From Cytobacillus purgationiresistens (GTDB taxonomy: Bacteria > Bacillota > Bacilli > Bacillales > Cytobacillaceae), in NCBI RefSeq assembly GCF_030813235.1, contig NZ_JAUSUB010000030.1, positions 1-62,156 of the forward strand: 62,156 nt of DNA. The letters run 5' to 3'. Made by a program: the position numbers and the translations under genes. The notes below the pieces were generated by a model. That model saw only the letters and a program-made list of their open reading frames with translations, was not told the DNA's origin and searched no databases. Shown in pieces: positions 50,566 to 61,427 of this stretch (its first letter is position 1; each line of letters starts with the position of its first letter).

Positions 50566-50580
50566 GGTTACCCCCGTTGA

Positions 50581-51606
50581 TTACAAAATCGCGATTCCTG
50601 CTTGATTTGTTACCTTACCAATGATGCTTGCCTTTTCTCCTTGAGCATTAAAGTGAGTTACTAGTGTATCTGCTACATGAGGATCGACCGCAGCAACCAT
50701 GCCAATTCCCATATTGAAGATATTGTACATATCATTTCTTTCTAGATTTCCAACTGACTCCATTAATGAGAATACTTGTGGAACGTGCCAACTGCCCTCT
50801 TTAATCTCAGCTCCCAATCCTTCCGGCAGCATACGCGGGATATTTTCAATAAATCCACCGCCTGTAATATGTGCCAATCCGTTGATTTCAAACTCTTTCA
50901 GGGCGGATAAAACTGATTTCACATAAATGCGGGTTGGACGCAATAATTCTTCACCTAATGTGCAACCTAGTTCTTCTACATAATCATTCAAAGACATTTT
51001 TGCATCTTCAAAAAACAGCTTTCTCACGAGAGAATAACCATTGCTGTGAATACCGCTTGAAGCAAGTCCAATTAACACATCGCCAGCTTTAATATTAGAC
51101 CCATCAATCAAACCGCTTTTTTCACAAGCTCCTACTGAAAAACCGGCTAGATCATACTCTTCTTCGCTGTACATGCCAGGCATCTCGGCTGTTTCTCCGC
51201 CAACCAGCGCACAGCCAGCTTGTTCGCAGCCGTCGGAAATCCCTTTGACAATCGCCTCAATTTTCTCAGGCTCAGCTTTGCCGCAAGCAATATAGTCTAA
51301 GAAATAAATCGGCTCTGCCCCTTGTACAACGATATCATTTACACACATAGCCACTGCATCGATGCCAATTGTATCGTGACGATCCATCATAAAAGCGAGC
51401 ATCAATTTTGTACCTACTCCATCGGTTCCTGATACGAGAACAGGCTCCTTTAATTGCAATACAGAGAGGTCAAACATGCCTCCAAATCCGCCTAATCCGC
51501 CCATGACGCCAGGTCGAATGGTTCTCTCCACATGCTTTTTCATGCGGGTAACCGCTTCATATCCTGCCTCGATATCTACTCCTGCTTGTTTATACGCATT
51601 CGCCAT
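50581..51606 (-). CDS. purM: Phosphoribosylformylglycinamidine cyclo-ligase
   Basis: PurM (AIR synthetase, step 5) uses ATP to close the imidazole ring. The sequence has [46 protein letters not shown] and [11 protein letters not shown], all family hallmarks. It has 341 residues. A terminator-like hairpin lies between purF and this gene, and GAGGTGG is its ribosome site. Confidence 0.96.
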   Translation of the reverse strand: MANAYKQAGVDIEAGYEAVTRMKKHVERTIRPGVMGGLGGFGGMFDLSVLQLKEPVLVSGTDGVGTKLMLAFMMDRHDTIGIDAVAMCVNDIVVQGAEPIYFLDYIACGKAEPEKIEAIVKGISDGCEQAGCALVGGETAEMPGMYSEEEYDLAGFSVGACEKSGLIDGSNIKAGDVLIGLASSGIHSNGYSLVRKLFFEDAKMSLNDYVEELGCTLGEELLRPTRIYVKSVLSALKEFEINGLAHITGGGFIENIPRMLPEGLGAEIKEGSWHVPQVFSLMESVGNLERNDMYNIFNMGIGMVAAVDPHVADTLVTHFNAQGEKASIIGKVTNQAGIAIL

Positions 51607-51633
51607 TTATGTCCACCTCACAAGTTTTTTCGG

Positions 51634-51661
51634 AAAAAAAGCGGCATGACTGCCTGCCGCT
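51634..51661 (-). terminator. Terminator-like hairpin inside the pur operon (purF-purM)
   Basis: On the minus strand AGCGGCA pairs with TGCCGCT around an eight-base loop, extended by two more A-T pairs, and is followed by seven T residues. It begins immediately after the purF stop codon and about 28 bases before purM starts. It fits an intrinsic terminator or attenuator reducing purMNHD expression. Confidence 0.7.
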
Positions 51662-51662
51662 T

Positions 51663-53075
51663 TTATACTTTTTCATAAGGATGTAAAGTACTAGGATAAA
51701 TTTCTGTTGGATATTTACCTGTGAAGCAAGCAAGGCATTGACCGCGATTCTCGCCATCTTCCTTCCGTCCTATCGCTTCTACCATTCCATCAACGCTTAA
51801 AAATGTTAGTGTATCTGCTCCGATGATTTCACGAATTTCTTCTACAGAACGATCTGATGCAATGAGCTCATCCTTCGTAGATGTATCAATTCCATAAAAA
51901 CATGGGTTTTTTATCGGTGGTGAGCTGATGATGACATGCACTTCTGTCGCACCTGCTTCTTTCAACATGGATACGATCCTTCTGCTTGTTGTTCCGCGTA
52001 CAATCGAATCATCAACCATTACCACACGTTTTCCTTCAACAACGCCTCTAACTGGGGACAGCTTCATCTTCACACCTTGTTCTCTTAAAGACTGTGAAGG
52101 TTGAATAAATGTTCGACCCACATATTTATTCTTAATTAATCCCATCTCATAAGGAATGCCGGTTGCTTCTGCATATCCGATAGCTACTGAGATGCTTGAA
52201 TCAGGCACTCCTGTAACAACGTCGGCTTCAATTGGCACTTCAATAGCCAGCTGTTTGCCAAGGCTCTTTCTTGCTGTATGGACATTGATCCCGTTTATAT
52301 TGCTGTCTGGACGGGAGAAGTAGACATACTCCATCGTACACATCGCAATATTTGAAGCCATCGCAAACATTTCAGAACGGAAGCCATTATCATCAATAAT
52401 AAGAAGCTCCCCTGGCAAGATATCGCGAATAAACTCTGCTCCTACAATATCAAAAGCGCATGTTTCAGATGTAACTACATAAGCATCGCCCAGCTTGCCT
52501 AAAGACAGTGGTCTCATTCCATTTGGATCGAGCGCAACCATCATTTCATCCTCTGTCATGATCAAGAAAGCATACGCCCCCTTCACCATGGATAAAGCAT
52601 TTTTCACTCTTTCTTTATGGGAAGAAACTCCGCCGCGTTTTATTAGATGCGCCAAAACCTCTGTATCAGAGCTCGTTTGAAAAATACTGCCTTGTGCTTC
52701 CAACTGATGCTTCAATGCTGTTGCATTCGTTAAATTCCCATTATGGCAAAGCGAAAGACCGCCGTTTTGCGATTGGAATAAAAGCGGCTGAACATTATCA
52801 TAGCCACCTCCACCTGCTGTTGCATAGCGCACATGGCCAATGGCAGACGTGCCTTCTAATTCTTGAATCGCATCAGAGGAGAAAACCTCTGTTACAAGGC
52901 CCTCACCCTTTACACCTTTTAATTTTTTGCCATCTGTCACAACGATACCCGTTCCCTCTTGCCCTCGATGCTGAAGACTGTGAAGACCGTAATACGTAAT
53001 TTGAGCTGCTTCTGGATGACCCCAAATACCGAAAACACCGCACTCTTCATTTAATCCTTTTATTTCAGCAAGCAT
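51663..53075 (-). CDS. purF: Amidophosphoribosyltransferase
   Basis: PurF makes phosphoribosylamine from PRPP and glutamine, the committed step. Residues 1-11 form a propeptide; the N-terminal nucleophile Cys follows in [11 protein letters not shown]. The PRPP loop [17 protein letters not shown] is intact. The Fe-S ligand Cys residues expected for the B. subtilis type are visible ([23 protein letters not shown]). The start overlaps the end of purL by 16 bases. Confidence 0.96.
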   Translation of the reverse strand: MLAEIKGLNEECGVFGIWGHPEAAQITYYGLHSLQHRGQEGTGIVVTDGKKLKGVKGEGLVTEVFSSDAIQELEGTSAIGHVRYATAGGGGYDNVQPLLFQSQNGGLSLCHNGNLTNATALKHQLEAQGSIFQTSSDTEVLAHLIKRGGVSSHKERVKNALSMVKGAYAFLIMTEDEMMVALDPNGMRPLSLGKLGDAYVVTSETCAFDIVGAEFIRDILPGELLIIDDNGFRSEMFAMASNIAMCTMEYVYFSRPDSNINGINVHTARKSLGKQLAIEVPIEADVVTGVPDSSISVAIGYAEATGIPYEMGLIKNKYVGRTFIQPSQSLREQGVKMKLSPVRGVVEGKRVVMVDDSIVRGTTSRRIVSMLKEAGATEVHVIISSPPIKNPCFYGIDTSTKDELIASDRSVEEIREIIGADTLTFLSVDGMVEAIGRKEDGENRGQCLACFTGKYPTEIYPSTLHPYEKV

Positions 53076-55279
53076 GTTGGTATAGCTCCCTTCCAGGCTT
53101 TTTCAAGCACTTCCGTTTGTTCTTCAAGAACCACTTCGTTATTGATGAAAACTTGGAGCGTATGTGTATCTGTGACTTCGCCAATTAACGCTGCACCCGT
53201 TAGCTTTTCAAATTCTTGCTGATGCTCTTTCTTTACACTTAGCAAGTATCTTGATTGAGATTCACTGAATAATTGAGTTGTAGCATCGCCGGAAAGATGG
53301 ATATCCGCACCTAATTTTTTAGGAGAGAATAGACTTTCCGCCACAGCAACTGCTAATCCACCTTCAGCGAGATCATGTGCAGAAGCAATCAAGCCGGAAC
53401 GAATCGCTGCTAATACTTTTTCCTGATACTCTGCTTCTGTATCTAAATCAAGCGCCGGTGCTTTGCCAAAGATTTTTTTGTAAGTCAGCTTTTGCAGTTC
53501 ACTGCCGCCAAACTCCGGCTTTGTTTCACCAAGCAAGTAAATTAAGTCGCCAGCAGCTTTAAAAGGCTGAGTTATAACGTGATCAACGTCCTGAACTAGA
53601 CCAACCATTCCAATCACTGGTGTTGGATAAATGGCAGTACCATTTGTTTCGTTATATAATGATACATTTCCGCCAATTACTGGCGTGTTCAAGGTTCTGC
53701 ATGCTTCACTAATCCCATCAGCGGCTTTTTCAATTTGCCAGAAGATTTCGGGCTTTTCCGGGTTGCCGAAGTTTAAATTATCTGTAATTGCCAGCGGCTC
53801 CCCACCTGAACAGATTATATTTCTAGCCGCCTCTGCAACAGCAATTTTTCCGCCCGTTTCAGGATCTAAATACATATAGCGCGAATTGCAATCCGTTGTC
53901 ATCGCTAAGCCTTTACGGGTTCCGCGAATTCTAATGACTGCGGCATCTGAGCCCGGGGCTACAACCGTATTTGTTCTTACCATATAATCATATTGGTCAT
54001 AAACCCATTCTTTGCTTGCAATCGTTGGCTGCTGCAATAATGCTGTTAATGTTTCTTTATAATTTTCAACAGCTGGAATATCATTGTTCATTGCTTGGAA
54101 CTCACGATAGTATGCTGGTTCAATAGAAGTCTTGTGATAGACTGGCGCTTCCTCAGCAAGCGCATCAGCTGGTACATCAGCAATCACTTCACCTTTATGA
54201 AGGAGGCGAAGCTGCTTATCATCTGTCACATGACCAATGGAAACAGCCTCTAGATCATATTTTGAAAATAGATCAACAATCTCATGTTCCCTGCCTTTTG
54301 TAACTACAATCAACATTCTTTCTTGTGACTCTGAAAGCATCATTTCATAACCTGTCATGCCTGCTTCACGCTGAGGTACAAGGTCAAGATTCATCTCTAT
54401 ACCAGATCCTGCTTTACTTGCCATTTCTGCAGATGAACTTGTTAGACCAGCTGCACCCATATCTTGAATGCCGACAAGGGCATCTGATTGAACTAGTTCT
54501 AAGCATGCTTCAAGCAGCAGCTTTTCCATGAAGGGATCGCCTACTTGAACAGCCGGGCGTTTTTCTTCGGATTGATCCGTAAGTTCTTCTGAAGCAAAGG
54601 TCGCGCCGTGAATGCCATCGCGTCCAGTTTTTGCCCCTACATACATCACCGTATTACCCACACCATGTGCCTGCCCTTTTTTAATATCCTTATGGTCAAT
54701 GAGTCCAACACACATCGCATTGACTAATGGATTTCCTTCGTAGGATGCATCGAATTGTATTTCTCCGCCAACTGTTGGGATACCGATACAGTTGCCATAA
54801 CCAGCGATGCCTGCGACTACTTCTTCAAAAAGGTACCGAACGCGAGGAGAATCCAATTCTCCAAAGCGTAGAGAGTTGAGGAGTGCAACAGGTCTCGCCC
54901 CCATTGAAAATACATCGCGGATAATGCCGCCCACACCTGTTGCTGCGCCTTGATAAGGCTCAATCGCAGAAGGGTGATTATGGCTTTCAATTTTGAATAC
55001 AACCGCCTGCTCATCTCCAATATCAACAATACCTGCCCCTTCCCCTGGCCCCTGCAACACTTTATCACCAGTAGTCGGGAATTTTTTTAATACAGGTTTA
55101 GAGTTTTTATAACTGCAGTGCTCTGACCACATGACTGAAAACAGCCCGATTTCTGTATAATTTGGCAGACGCCCCAGAATCTTTTCAACCATCGCAAATT
55201 CTTCATCGGATAAACCCATTTCCTTGTATACCTTCTGTGACTTTAGCTGCTCCGGATTTGGTTCAAGCATTAACGACAT
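53060..55279 (-). CDS. purL: Phosphoribosylformylglycinamidine synthase II
   Basis: PurL, the small type, is the ATP-binding subunit of the FGAM synthase complex with PurQ and PurS (step 4). It starts [36 protein letters not shown] and the ATP/Mg motif [24 protein letters not shown] (in part) are present, followed by [13 protein letters not shown] in the second half. It has 739 residues, and both ends overlap neighbouring pur genes. Confidence 0.96.
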   Translation of the reverse strand: MSLMLEPNPEQLKSQKVYKEMGLSDEEFAMVEKILGRLPNYTEIGLFSVMWSEHCSYKNSKPVLKKFPTTGDKVLQGPGEGAGIVDIGDEQAVVFKIESHNHPSAIEPYQGAATGVGGIIRDVFSMGARPVALLNSLRFGELDSPRVRYLFEEVVAGIAGYGNCIGIPTVGGEIQFDASYEGNPLVNAMCVGLIDHKDIKKGQAHGVGNTVMYVGAKTGRDGIHGATFASEELTDQSEEKRPAVQVGDPFMEKLLLEACLELVQSDALVGIQDMGAAGLTSSSAEMASKAGSGIEMNLDLVPQREAGMTGYEMMLSESQERMLIVVTKGREHEIVDLFSKYDLEAVSIGHVTDDKQLRLLHKGEVIADVPADALAEEAPVYHKTSIEPAYYREFQAMNNDIPAVENYKETLTALLQQPTIASKEWVYDQYDYMVRTNTVVAPGSDAAVIRIRGTRKGLAMTTDCNSRYMYLDPETGGKIAVAEAARNIICSGGEPLAITDNLNFGNPEKPEIFWQIEKAADGISEACRTLNTPVIGGNVSLYNETNGTAIYPTPVIGMVGLVQDVDHVITQPFKAAGDLIYLLGETKPEFGGSELQKLTYKKIFGKAPALDLDTEAEYQEKVLAAIRSGLIASAHDLAEGGLAVAVAESLFSPKKLGADIHLSGDATTQLFSESQSRYLLSVKKEHQQEFEKLTGAALIGEVTDTHTLQVFINNEVVLEEQTEVLEKAWKGAIPTCLLK

Positions 55280-55949
55280 GTGCTTCCCTCCATTGTTTTA
55301 CGATTGATTGAAAAAGTTTCAGACCATCTGCTCCCCCGATAAGCTCATCAACTGCTCTTTCAGGGTGAGGCATCATACCGAGAACATTTCCTTTTTCGTT
55401 CATGATACCAGCGATATGTTCAAGACTTCCATTTGGATTTTCTTCATGATACGTGAAAACAATTTGATTGTTTTCTTTTAGTCTGACAAGCGTTTCTTCA
55501 TCACAATAGTAATTCCCTTCACCGTGTGCAACCGGTATCGTGATGACTTGGTTCTCTTCATATACAGCGGAAAACATTGTTTCGTTATTTTCCACTTTCA
55601 GCTTCACTGGACGGCAAATAAATTTCAGGCTTTCATTGCGTCTCATCGCGCCTGGCAACAGACCAGCCTCTAATAAAATTTGAAAACCATTACATACACC
55701 CAGCACTGGCTTTCCTGCTTCTGCCGCCTTTACAACTTCCTTCATGACGTTGCTAAAACGAGCGATAGCACCTGAGCGCAGATAATCCCCGTAAGAGAAG
55801 CCGCCAGGTAAAAGGATTCCATCAAAACCTTCTAAGCTCCCTGCATCATGCCACACATATTCCACTTCACAGCCGAGCTCATCTTTGACTGCATGGTACA
55901 TATCAATGTCGCAATTTGACCCTGGGAAAACAATGACGGCAAACTTCAC
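55263..55949 (-). CDS. purQ: Phosphoribosylformylglycinamidine synthase I (glutaminase)
   Basis: PurQ supplies ammonia to PurL from glutamine. It is a class I glutaminase with nucleophile Cys in [11 protein letters not shown] and the His/Glu pair in [11 protein letters not shown]. The N-terminus [19 protein letters not shown] is typical. The start overlaps purS by four bases and the end overlaps purL by 17, so the three subunits are translationally coupled. Confidence 0.96.
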   Translation of the reverse strand: MKFAVIVFPGSNCDIDMYHAVKDELGCEVEYVWHDAGSLEGFDGILLPGGFSYGDYLRSGAIARFSNVMKEVVKAAEAGKPVLGVCNGFQILLEAGLLPGAMRRNESLKFICRPVKLKVENNETMFSAVYEENQVITIPVAHGEGNYYCDEETLVRLKENNQIVFTYHEENPNGSLEHIAGIMNEKGNVLGMMPHPERAVDELIGGADGLKLFQSIVKQWREAHVVNA

Positions 55950-56200
55950 TGAGCAACAGCCTCCTCGATTTCAAAACGATAATCTTCAATGACCACATTG
56001 GCGAGAAGTCTTTCACACATTTCTTTCACAACTTCTTCAACAGGGCGATCAGACTTTTCAATTGAAAGTTCCATGTATTTTCCGATACGGACATCTGACA
56101 CTTCGCTGTAGTTTAAGGAATGCAGAGAATCCTTTACTGCTGTTCCTTGAGGGTCTAGTACGCTTTCTCTTAATGTGACAAATACTTTCACTTTATACAT
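55946..56200 (-). CDS. purS: FGAM synthase subunit PurS
   Basis: The small bridging subunit of the PurLQS complex. It begins [19 protein letters not shown], with [21 protein letters not shown] following. It has 84 residues from the ATG at 56200, which has GGAGGAAAG ahead of it; the TTG at 56215 is inside the ribosome site. It overlaps the purC end by eight bases. Confidence 0.95.
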   Translation of the reverse strand: MYKVKVFVTLRESVLDPQGTAVKDSLHSLNYSEVSDVRIGKYMELSIEKSDRPVEEVVKEMCERLLANVVIEDYRFEIEEAVAQ

Positions 56201-56912
56201 TTTGCTTTCCTCCAAGTCTCGCTAAAATATTTTCATACGCATCTGTTAAACTGCCAAGATCACGCCGGAATACATCCTTATCAAGCTTTTCATTTGTTTC
56301 AATGTCCCAGAATCGGCAAGTGTCTGGGGAAATCTCATCTGCCAATAGGATGGCTCCTGTTTCGTCCTTACCGAACTCAAGCTTGAAATCGACGAGGCGA
56401 ATGCCCAACTCTTCAAAAAATTCCGATAACACTTCATTTACTTGCAGTGCTTTTTCTTTTAAAACCGCTACTTCTTCTTTAGAAGCAAGCGCCATTACTT
56501 CAATATGATCTTCTGTTAAAAGCGGATCGCCTAAGGCATCATCCTTGTAATAAAACTCAACAATCGCTCTTGGCAATGGCTTTCCTTCTTCTATGCCCAG
56601 CCTTTTTGAGAAACTGCCTGCGGAATAATTACGGACGACTGTTTCAAGTGGAATAATGTCTACTTTTTTCACAAGCTGTTCATGTTCTGATATGCGTTTA
56701 ATAAAGTGAGAATCGATGCCAAGTTCTTTAAGCTTGGAAAATAGCAAACTAGTAATCTCATTGTTTAGTCTGCCTTTTCCATTGATACTCGCTTTCTTTT
56801 CCCCGTTATAGGCAGTAGCTGCATCTTTATATTCAATCCAGACAACTGACGCCTCATCTGTTGTGTAAACCATTTTCGCCTTGCCTTCGTATAGCAGTGC
56901 ACCTTTTTCCAT
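56193..56912 (-). CDS. purC: SAICAR synthase
   Basis: PurC couples CAIR with aspartate using ATP (step 8). The sequence EKGALLYEGKAKMVYTTD starts the ATP-binding lobe, and VRNYSAGSFSKRLG and LVDFKLEFGKDETGAI are diagnostic, followed by ADEISPDTCRFWD. The ATG at 56912 with GAGGAGG upstream gives 239 residues, close to the family norm; 11 upstream codons are not used. Confidence 0.95.
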   Translation of the reverse strand: MEKGALLYEGKAKMVYTTDEASVVWIEYKDAATAYNGEKKASINGKGRLNNEITSLLFSKLKELGIDSHFIKRISEHEQLVKKVDIIPLETVVRNYSAGSFSKRLGIEEGKPLPRAIVEFYYKDDALGDPLLTEDHIEVMALASKEEVAVLKEKALQVNEVLSEFFEELGIRLVDFKLEFGKDETGAILLADEISPDTCRFWDIETNEKLDKDVFRRDLGSLTDAYENILARLGGKQNV

Positions 56913-56977
56913 GCCAAGCGCCTCCTCATATGTGAAAATTAGCAATTTTCTATCTGCAAGTTTATTTAGTTAGATAA

Positions 56978-57002
56978 GAGGTAAGGGATGAATCCTTACC
57001 TC
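56978..57002 (-). other. RNA hairpin between purB and purC
   Basis: GAGGTAAGG (56978-56986) pairs perfectly with CCTTACCTC (56994-57002) around seven bases. It starts about ten bases after the purB stop. No U-tract follows on the minus strand, so it is more likely a stability or processing element than a terminator. Confidence 0.6.
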
Positions 57003-57012
57003 CTATTACATT

Positions 57013-58305
57013 TTATAAGCCTAGTCGGTCAAAAATAGTATCGACATGTTTGATATGATGATGATAGTCAAAGCAATCATCAATCTCAGCTTCTGAAAGC
57101 ATAGATGTGATTTTTTCATCCTGATCAATTAAGCTGCGGAATGACACTTGTTGCTCCCAAGCTTCCATCGCAAGCGGCTGAACCGTATCGTATGCTTCCT
57201 CACGCACCAAACCTTTATCAATTAAGGCAAGCAGGACGCGTTGAGAGTAGATTAATCCGAGTGTGCGATCCATGTTGCGCTTCATGTTTTCAGGATAAAC
57301 CGTTAAATTCTTTACGATATTACCAAAGCGATTAAGCATATAATTCAATGCAATCGTTGCATCTGGAAGGATGATTCTTTCTGCAGATGAGTGTGAAATA
57401 TCGCGCTCATGCCATAATGATACATTTTCATAAGCAGTCATCATATAACCGCGAATCACTCTTGCCAGCCCAGTCATATTCTCAGAACCAATTGGATTGC
57501 GCTTATGCGGCATTGCAGAAGAGCCCTTTTGGCCTTTTGCGAAAAATTCTTCAACTTCCCTTGTTTCACTTTTTTGCAATCCTCGAACTTCTGTTGCAAA
57601 TTTTTCGATAGATGTTGCAATCAATGCAATGGCACCCATGTAATGAGCATGACGATCGCGTTGTAATGTTTGTGTAGAGATTGGAGCAGCTTTGATGCCT
57701 AGTTTTTCACAAACATATTGCTCAACAAATGGATCAATATTGGCATATGTTCCAACCGCACCGGAGATTTTACCGAATTCAACGCCCGCTGCTGCTTCTT
57801 TGAAACGATCAAGGTTTCGCTTCATTTCTTCATGCCAAAGCGCCAGCTTTAAACCAAAAGTAGTTGGTTCTGCATGAACGCCATGTGTACGGCCCATCAT
57901 CACTGTATGTTTATGCTCTTGTGCTTTCACTTTAAGAATTTCTACAAACCTTTCAAGGTCTTTAAGAAGAATATCATTGGCTTGCTTAATTAAGTAAGAA
58001 AGAGCTGTATCAACAACATCAGTTGAAGTTAATCCGTAATGCACCCATTTGCGCTCATCACCTAACGTTTCAGATACGGCGCGTGTAAATGCAACAACAT
58101 CATGTCTTGTTTCTTCTTCGATTTCTTTAATGCGGTTGATATCAAAAGAAGCGTTTTCGCGTATTTTTTGCACATCTTCCTTTGGGATATCCCCGATTTC
58201 TGCCCATGCCTCACACGCGAGTATTTCAACTTCCAACCACGCTTGGAAACGATTTTGTTCTGTCCAGATGGCGCCCATTTCTGGACGAGTATAACGATCT
58301 ATCAT
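57013..58305 (-). CDS. purB: Adenylosuccinate lyase
   Basis: PurB splits SAICAR and adenylosuccinate, so it serves both the IMP pathway (step 9) and the AMP branch. It is a homotetramer of the fumarase superfamily. It begins [20 protein letters not shown], and the signature [16 protein letters not shown] is intact, with [19 protein letters not shown] carrying the catalytic His. It has 430 residues and starts three bases after the purK stop. Confidence 0.96.
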   Translation of the reverse strand: MIDRYTRPEMGAIWTEQNRFQAWLEVEILACEAWAEIGDIPKEDVQKIRENASFDINRIKEIEEETRHDVVAFTRAVSETLGDERKWVHYGLTSTDVVDTALSYLIKQANDILLKDLERFVEILKVKAQEHKHTVMMGRTHGVHAEPTTFGLKLALWHEEMKRNLDRFKEAAAGVEFGKISGAVGTYANIDPFVEQYVCEKLGIKAAPISTQTLQRDRHAHYMGAIALIATSIEKFATEVRGLQKSETREVEEFFAKGQKGSSAMPHKRNPIGSENMTGLARVIRGYMMTAYENVSLWHERDISHSSAERIILPDATIALNYMLNRFGNIVKNLTVYPENMKRNMDRTLGLIYSQRVLLALIDKGLVREEAYDTVQPLAMEAWEQQVSFRSLIDQDEKITSMLSEAEIDDCFDYHHHIKHVDTIFDRLGL

Positions 58306-58308
58306 GAT

Positions 58309-59466
58309 TTATCCTCCGATCTTTTCTGCTGCTTTAGCCCATATATTACTTTTTCCGACTTCATTTAGAGCTTCCTCTACATTATTGCGTAAAAGTGTTA
58401 CATGACCCATTTTGCGTTTGAATTTTGCTTCCTTTTTACCGTAAAGATGAACTTTCCAATCTGTTAACGATGGGATTTCATTCAGTAATGGCGTTTGATG
58501 CTCTCCTAATATATTGACCATCAATGCCGGTTTTAATAGCTTGGTACTGCCAAGTGGCCAGTTGCATACTGCCCGGATATGCTGTTCAAATTGTGAAGTC
58601 TCACAAGCCTCAATGGAATAATGGCCTGAGTTATGCGGACGAGGTGCCAGCTCATTGATGTAAATTTCGTTATCTGCACTTAGGAACATTTCCACTGCAA
58701 GCGTTCCGACAAGTTCAAGTGCCTCAGCAATCTGTGCCGCTGCATCTAATGCTTTTCCTTCTGCTGTTGCCGATATTCTTGCAGGGACAATCGTTTGATG
58801 AAGAATATTATCTTGATGAATATTCTCCCCAACTGGCAGGACCGCTGTTTCACCAGCAGGGCTCCTAAATATAATCACCGATATTTCTTTAGCGAACGGG
58901 ATGAATTGCTCGAGTACACAAATCCCATGACCAAGAAGATCTTTTGCTTTCTCAATATCTTCTTGGTCTTTGATTACATATTGACCCTTTCCATCATATC
59001 CACCTGTTGCTGTCTTCAGTACAGCAGGAAAACCAAGCTTTTCTATATTAGCATAAAAATCTTCCACTGACTGAATCACCGCATAAGGTGCTACCCTTGT
59101 TCCTGCTGCTTGTATTGCTTCCTTTTCCTTCACGCGATCCTGTGTGATAGAAAGTACAGATGAGCCTTGTGGAACATTAGCATTCTCACATAACCAGTTA
59201 AGGGTTTCAGCATTGATATTCTCGAATTCATACGTGATGACGTCGCTCACTTCTGCTAGTTGTTTAATGGCCTCCATATTATCGTATTCGCCAATGATTT
59301 TCACATCTGCCACTTGCCCGCATGGGGAGTCTTCTATAGGATCAAGGACAGCGATTCTAAATCCTTGAGCTTTTGCTGACATCGCCATCATACGTCCTAA
59401 TTGACCGCCACCGATGATACCGATCGTTTGTCCTGGCAATATTGTTTTTTTAAACAAGCTCATCAC
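58309..59466 (-). CDS. purK: N5-carboxyaminoimidazole ribonucleotide synthase
   Basis: PurK carboxylates AIR to N5-CAIR with ATP and bicarbonate. It is an ATP-grasp enzyme, with the N-terminal [24 protein letters not shown]-grasp [20 protein letters not shown] and the metal loop [18 protein letters not shown]. The start overlaps the purE end by 17 bases; the ATG at 59463 is the likely codon, three bases inside a GTG. Confidence 0.95.
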   Translation of the reverse strand: MMSLFKKTILPGQTIGIIGGGQLGRMMAMSAKAQGFRIAVLDPIEDSPCGQVADVKIIGEYDNMEAIKQLAEVSDVITYEFENINAETLNWLCENANVPQGSSVLSITQDRVKEKEAIQAAGTRVAPYAVIQSVEDFYANIEKLGFPAVLKTATGGYDGKGQYVIKDQEDIEKAKDLLGHGICVLEQFIPFAKEISVIIFRSPAGETAVLPVGENIHQDNILHQTIVPARISATAEGKALDAAAQIAEALELVGTLAVEMFLSADNEIYINELAPRPHNSGHYSIEACETSQFEQHIRAVCNWPLGSTKLLKPALMVNILGEHQTPLLNEIPSLTDWKVHLYGKKEAKFKRKMGHVTLLRNNVEEALNEVGKSNIWAKAAEKIGG

Positions 59467-59938
59467 TACTTTCTAACACTTGTTGTTTCGTTCTCTGTCT
59501 TCTCTCCTCAAGACGATTGGCAATTGTTTGATTAAAGACACTTAAAATTTGTGCTGCTAGGAGGCCAGCGTTTGTAGCACCCGCTTTCCCAATGGCTACC
59601 GTTGCCACAGGAACGCCACCTGGCATCTGAACGATGGATAACAACGAATCCAACCCGTTTAACGCTTTGGACTGTATCGGAACACCGATTACTGGTAAGG
59701 TCGTCTTTGCAGCGACCATTCCTGGCAGATGTGCGGCCCCTCCCGCACCGGCAATGATTACTTTTATTCCTTTTTCACGCGCGGTTTCTGCATATTCAAA
59801 CATGAGATCCGGTGTACGATGGGCAGATACGACTTTTTTTTCAAATCCGATTTCAAGCTCTTCTAGGATGTCGCAAGCATTTTTCATTGTTTCCCAATCA
59901 GACTTGCTTCCCATGATCACTCCTACTTCAATCTTCAT
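59450..59938 (-). CDS. purE: N5-CAIR mutase
   Basis: PurE converts N5-CAIR to CAIR (class I mutase). The sequence [62 protein letters not shown] (in part) and the [17 protein letters not shown] loop are diagnostic. It has 162 residues and GGGAGG upstream. It is the first gene of the operon; the leader upstream contains an inserted repeat element and then the guanine riboswitch. Confidence 0.96.
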   Translation of the reverse strand: MKIEVGVIMGSKSDWETMKNACDILEELEIGFEKKVVSAHRTPDLMFEYAETAREKGIKVIIAGAGGAAHLPGMVAAKTTLPVIGVPIQSKALNGLDSLLSIVQMPGGVPVATVAIGKAGATNAGLLAAQILSVFNQTIANRLEERRQRTKQQVLESSDELV

Positions 59939-59974
59939 CTTTTCCTCCCATTCTCAGGTATCTATCAATAAATA

Positions 59975-60126
59975 AGAAAAGCGTAAGCGCCTTGCTCATC
60001 CCCGTACAAACGCAGAAGGGCTTCGACCGAGATAAAGGAAACACGGTGAGCGAGAGCGAACCGATGTTGACTTATCCTAGGGAGGAGACCTGAAGTTTGA
60101 TAGGCGATAGGCGCTGAAGCTAGACA
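59975..60126. mobile_element. MITE-like inverted-repeat element in the pur leader
   Basis: About 150 bases start with AGCGTAAGCGCCT (59980-59992) and end with its imperfect inverse AGGCGCTGAAGCT (60109-60121). The base composition is richer in GC than the flanks, and it has no ORF. The wording (CTTGCTCATCCCCG, then GATGTTGACTTATCC and GAGGAGACCTGAAG) resembles a short intergenic element I recall from many Bacillaceae chromosomes. It lies between the riboswitch terminator and the purE ribosome site, so it is transcribed with the operon. Confidence 0.55.
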
Positions 60127-60163
60127 TTATCCTAATTGAAAATTTTATACTTTCTTACCATGG

Positions 60164-60221
60164 AAAAAGCCCAGACGGATACCATCGCTCTATTAATGAG
60201 AGGAAAGGTACCTGTCCGGGC
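60164..60221 (-). terminator. Terminator of the guanine riboswitch
   Basis: On the minus strand GCCCGGACAGGTACC (60221-60207) pairs with GGTATCCGTCTGGGC (60183-60169), 14 of 15 positions including two G-U, followed by TTTTT. The aptamer 3' strand GAGGGAAAG can instead pair with CTTTCC and nearby bases next to the stem, an antiterminator that fits ligand-induced termination. Confidence 0.85.
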
Positions 60222-60292
60222 AGAAATAAACATAGGTTTATTAGAGATGTTTCCACTGCAAACATCTAAGGAAATGCCTGGTCACGAAACTT

Positions 60293-60365
60293 TCCCTCAT
60301 AGTCCGGAGATTTACGGTTACCGGGTAGAGACTCATGGGCCATATTCCCATTATTATACGAGGGT
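60293..60365 (-). promoter_or_regulatory. Purine riboswitch, guanine class, before purE
   Basis: The minus strand shows the purine aptamer core: P1 arm CCCTC, J1/2 GTATAAT, the P2 stem with loop AATATGG, J2/3 TCTACC, the P3 loop GTAACC, then GACTATG and P1 arm GAGGG. The base before TATG is C (GACTATG), which specifies guanine/hypoxanthine and not adenine. A terminator follows, so excess guanine should stop transcription ahead of purE. Known riboswitches of this class precede purE in Bacillus. Confidence 0.92.
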
Positions 60366-60394
60366 TTTAATATGTTAGATTATCTTTCAATTTC

Positions 60395-60423
60395 ATCTTA
60401 ACAACTTCCGAATAGTCCGTCAA
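60395..60423 (-). promoter_or_regulatory. Promoter of the purine operon
   Basis: TTGACG (60423-60418) and TAAGAT (60400-60395) with 17 bases between, about 30 bases before the aptamer. Two CGAA-type half-sites, CCGAATA (60408-60414) and TCGAACAA (60432-60439), flank the -35 and could be PurR boxes, but their spacing and equal orientation are not canonical. Confidence 0.65.
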
Positions 60424-60471
60424 TGATAATCTCGAACAATATAAGAAGTCAGAAAATTAATGTTCGTGTTT

Positions 60472-60669
60472 TCACTCTAAAACCTTTGCTTCGAACACGA
60501 TTTGTCGTCCAGCAGGTTCATATTCGACCTTACCATTTTTAGAGACCTCTTTAAAGTACGGCTTTTCCGTACGCCTGACTGGCATATATCCGGCTTCCTT
60601 AATCCGGTTTAAGCACTGATCAATTGTCTCACTTTCCAAAACCTCAAATACCATCTTCTTTTTTTTCAT
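60472..60669 (-). CDS. yebG: NETI motif-containing protein YebG
   Basis: A 65-residue soluble protein of the NETI family. The motif appears as [21 protein letters not shown] at about residues 13-33, followed by EKPYFKE and [13 protein letters not shown]. Function unknown. The ATG overlaps the yebE stop by four bases (ATGA). Its place between yebE and purE is the same as in B. subtilis. Confidence 0.88.
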   Translation of the reverse strand: MKKKKMVFEVLESETIDQCLNRIKEAGYMPVRRTEKPYFKEVSKNGKVEYEPAGRQIVFEAKVLE

Positions 60670-61208
60670 GAAAATAATTTACCTTTCTTAACTGATTTAA
60701 CCCAGAATCCACCATGAATCGTTTTTGGTTCATAGGCAATGATAAACGCCTTTGGATCTAGCTCTTTAATTTTTGCATAAAGCTTTAATTCATATTTTCG
60801 GGGCGTTAAGATTTGCAGCGCCATGCGATCGCCTTCAAGCCCATTTGCCGCCCAAGAAGTTACACCATATCCCAATTCTCGTAGAGTTCGTGGCAAATCC
60901 TTGTCATATTCCTTCGTTATTACATTAACAGTTATATAGCCAAGCGCAAGCTTTTCTTCAATTTTCATTCCTACAATGACGCCAATTCCATATCCAACTG
61001 CATAAGCAACTAAATTCTGAATCTGGTTTAAATTATCTAATACGAGACCAAGACCGATTACATATACAACCACTTCAATCATACTAATGAAGGCTGCCTG
61101 ATATCGCTGCCCTTTTAATGTTAAAATCATTCGAATCGTAAAAAATGATACATACACTACGTTAATAATCAAAATAATTGCAACCATCATTAAACTATTC
61201 TCTAACAA
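60666..61208 (-). CDS. yebE: DUF2179 (UPF0316) membrane protein YebE
   Basis: An integral membrane protein with three helices in the first ~95 residues ([56 protein letters not shown]) and a cytosolic DUF2179 domain ending [22 protein letters not shown]2179 is an alpha/beta domain shared with YitT-type proteins. The TTG at 61208 is preferred: GGGGGAG lies about nine bases ahead and it agrees with the usual short N-terminus. The ATG frame at 61268 would add 20 residues with no ribosome site. Confidence 0.88.
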   Translation of the reverse strand: MLENSLMMVAIILIINVVYVSFFTIRMILTLKGQRYQAAFISMIEVVVYVIGLGLVLDNLNQIQNLVAYAVGYGIGVIVGMKIEEKLALGYITVNVITKEYDKDLPRTLRELGYGVTSWAANGLEGDRMALQILTPRKYELKLYAKIKELDPKAFIIAYEPKTIHGGFWVKSVKKGKLFS

Positions 61209-61378
61209 GTTTGATGTCTCCCCCAGTATCGTAATAAAATTAGGATGTCCTATTCCATTTATTTTCAATACCTAATGTGTAAAAAATGGAATTTAGCCTA
61301 TTCTATTGATGATTCCCTTATTAATATCATCTAAACATAAAAGCTGAATGAACACTCTTGTCGTCGAAGAATACTCTG

Positions 61379-61406
61379 ATTTAAGGGGGCGCAGATTGCC
61401 TTAAAT
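61379..61406. promoter_or_regulatory. Inverted repeat before the 61428 ORF
   Basis: ATTTAAGG (61379-61386) and CCTTAAAT (61399-61406) are perfect inverse copies with a 12-base GC-rich spacer, 21 bases upstream of the TTG start. It could be an operator or a small RNA hairpin near the ribosome site. Confidence 0.35.
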
Positions 61407-61427
61407 TTATATTGAAGGTGATGTAGC

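Noticed and set aside
60136..60378. 80-codon plus-strand frame
   Set aside because: It is the complement of the guanine riboswitch and its terminator, which fully explain the sequence.
60408..60439. Canonical PurR box pair before purE
   Set aside because: The two CGAA half-sites are in the same orientation and 24 bases apart, unlike the inverted PurBox pair of B. subtilis; noted only as candidates.
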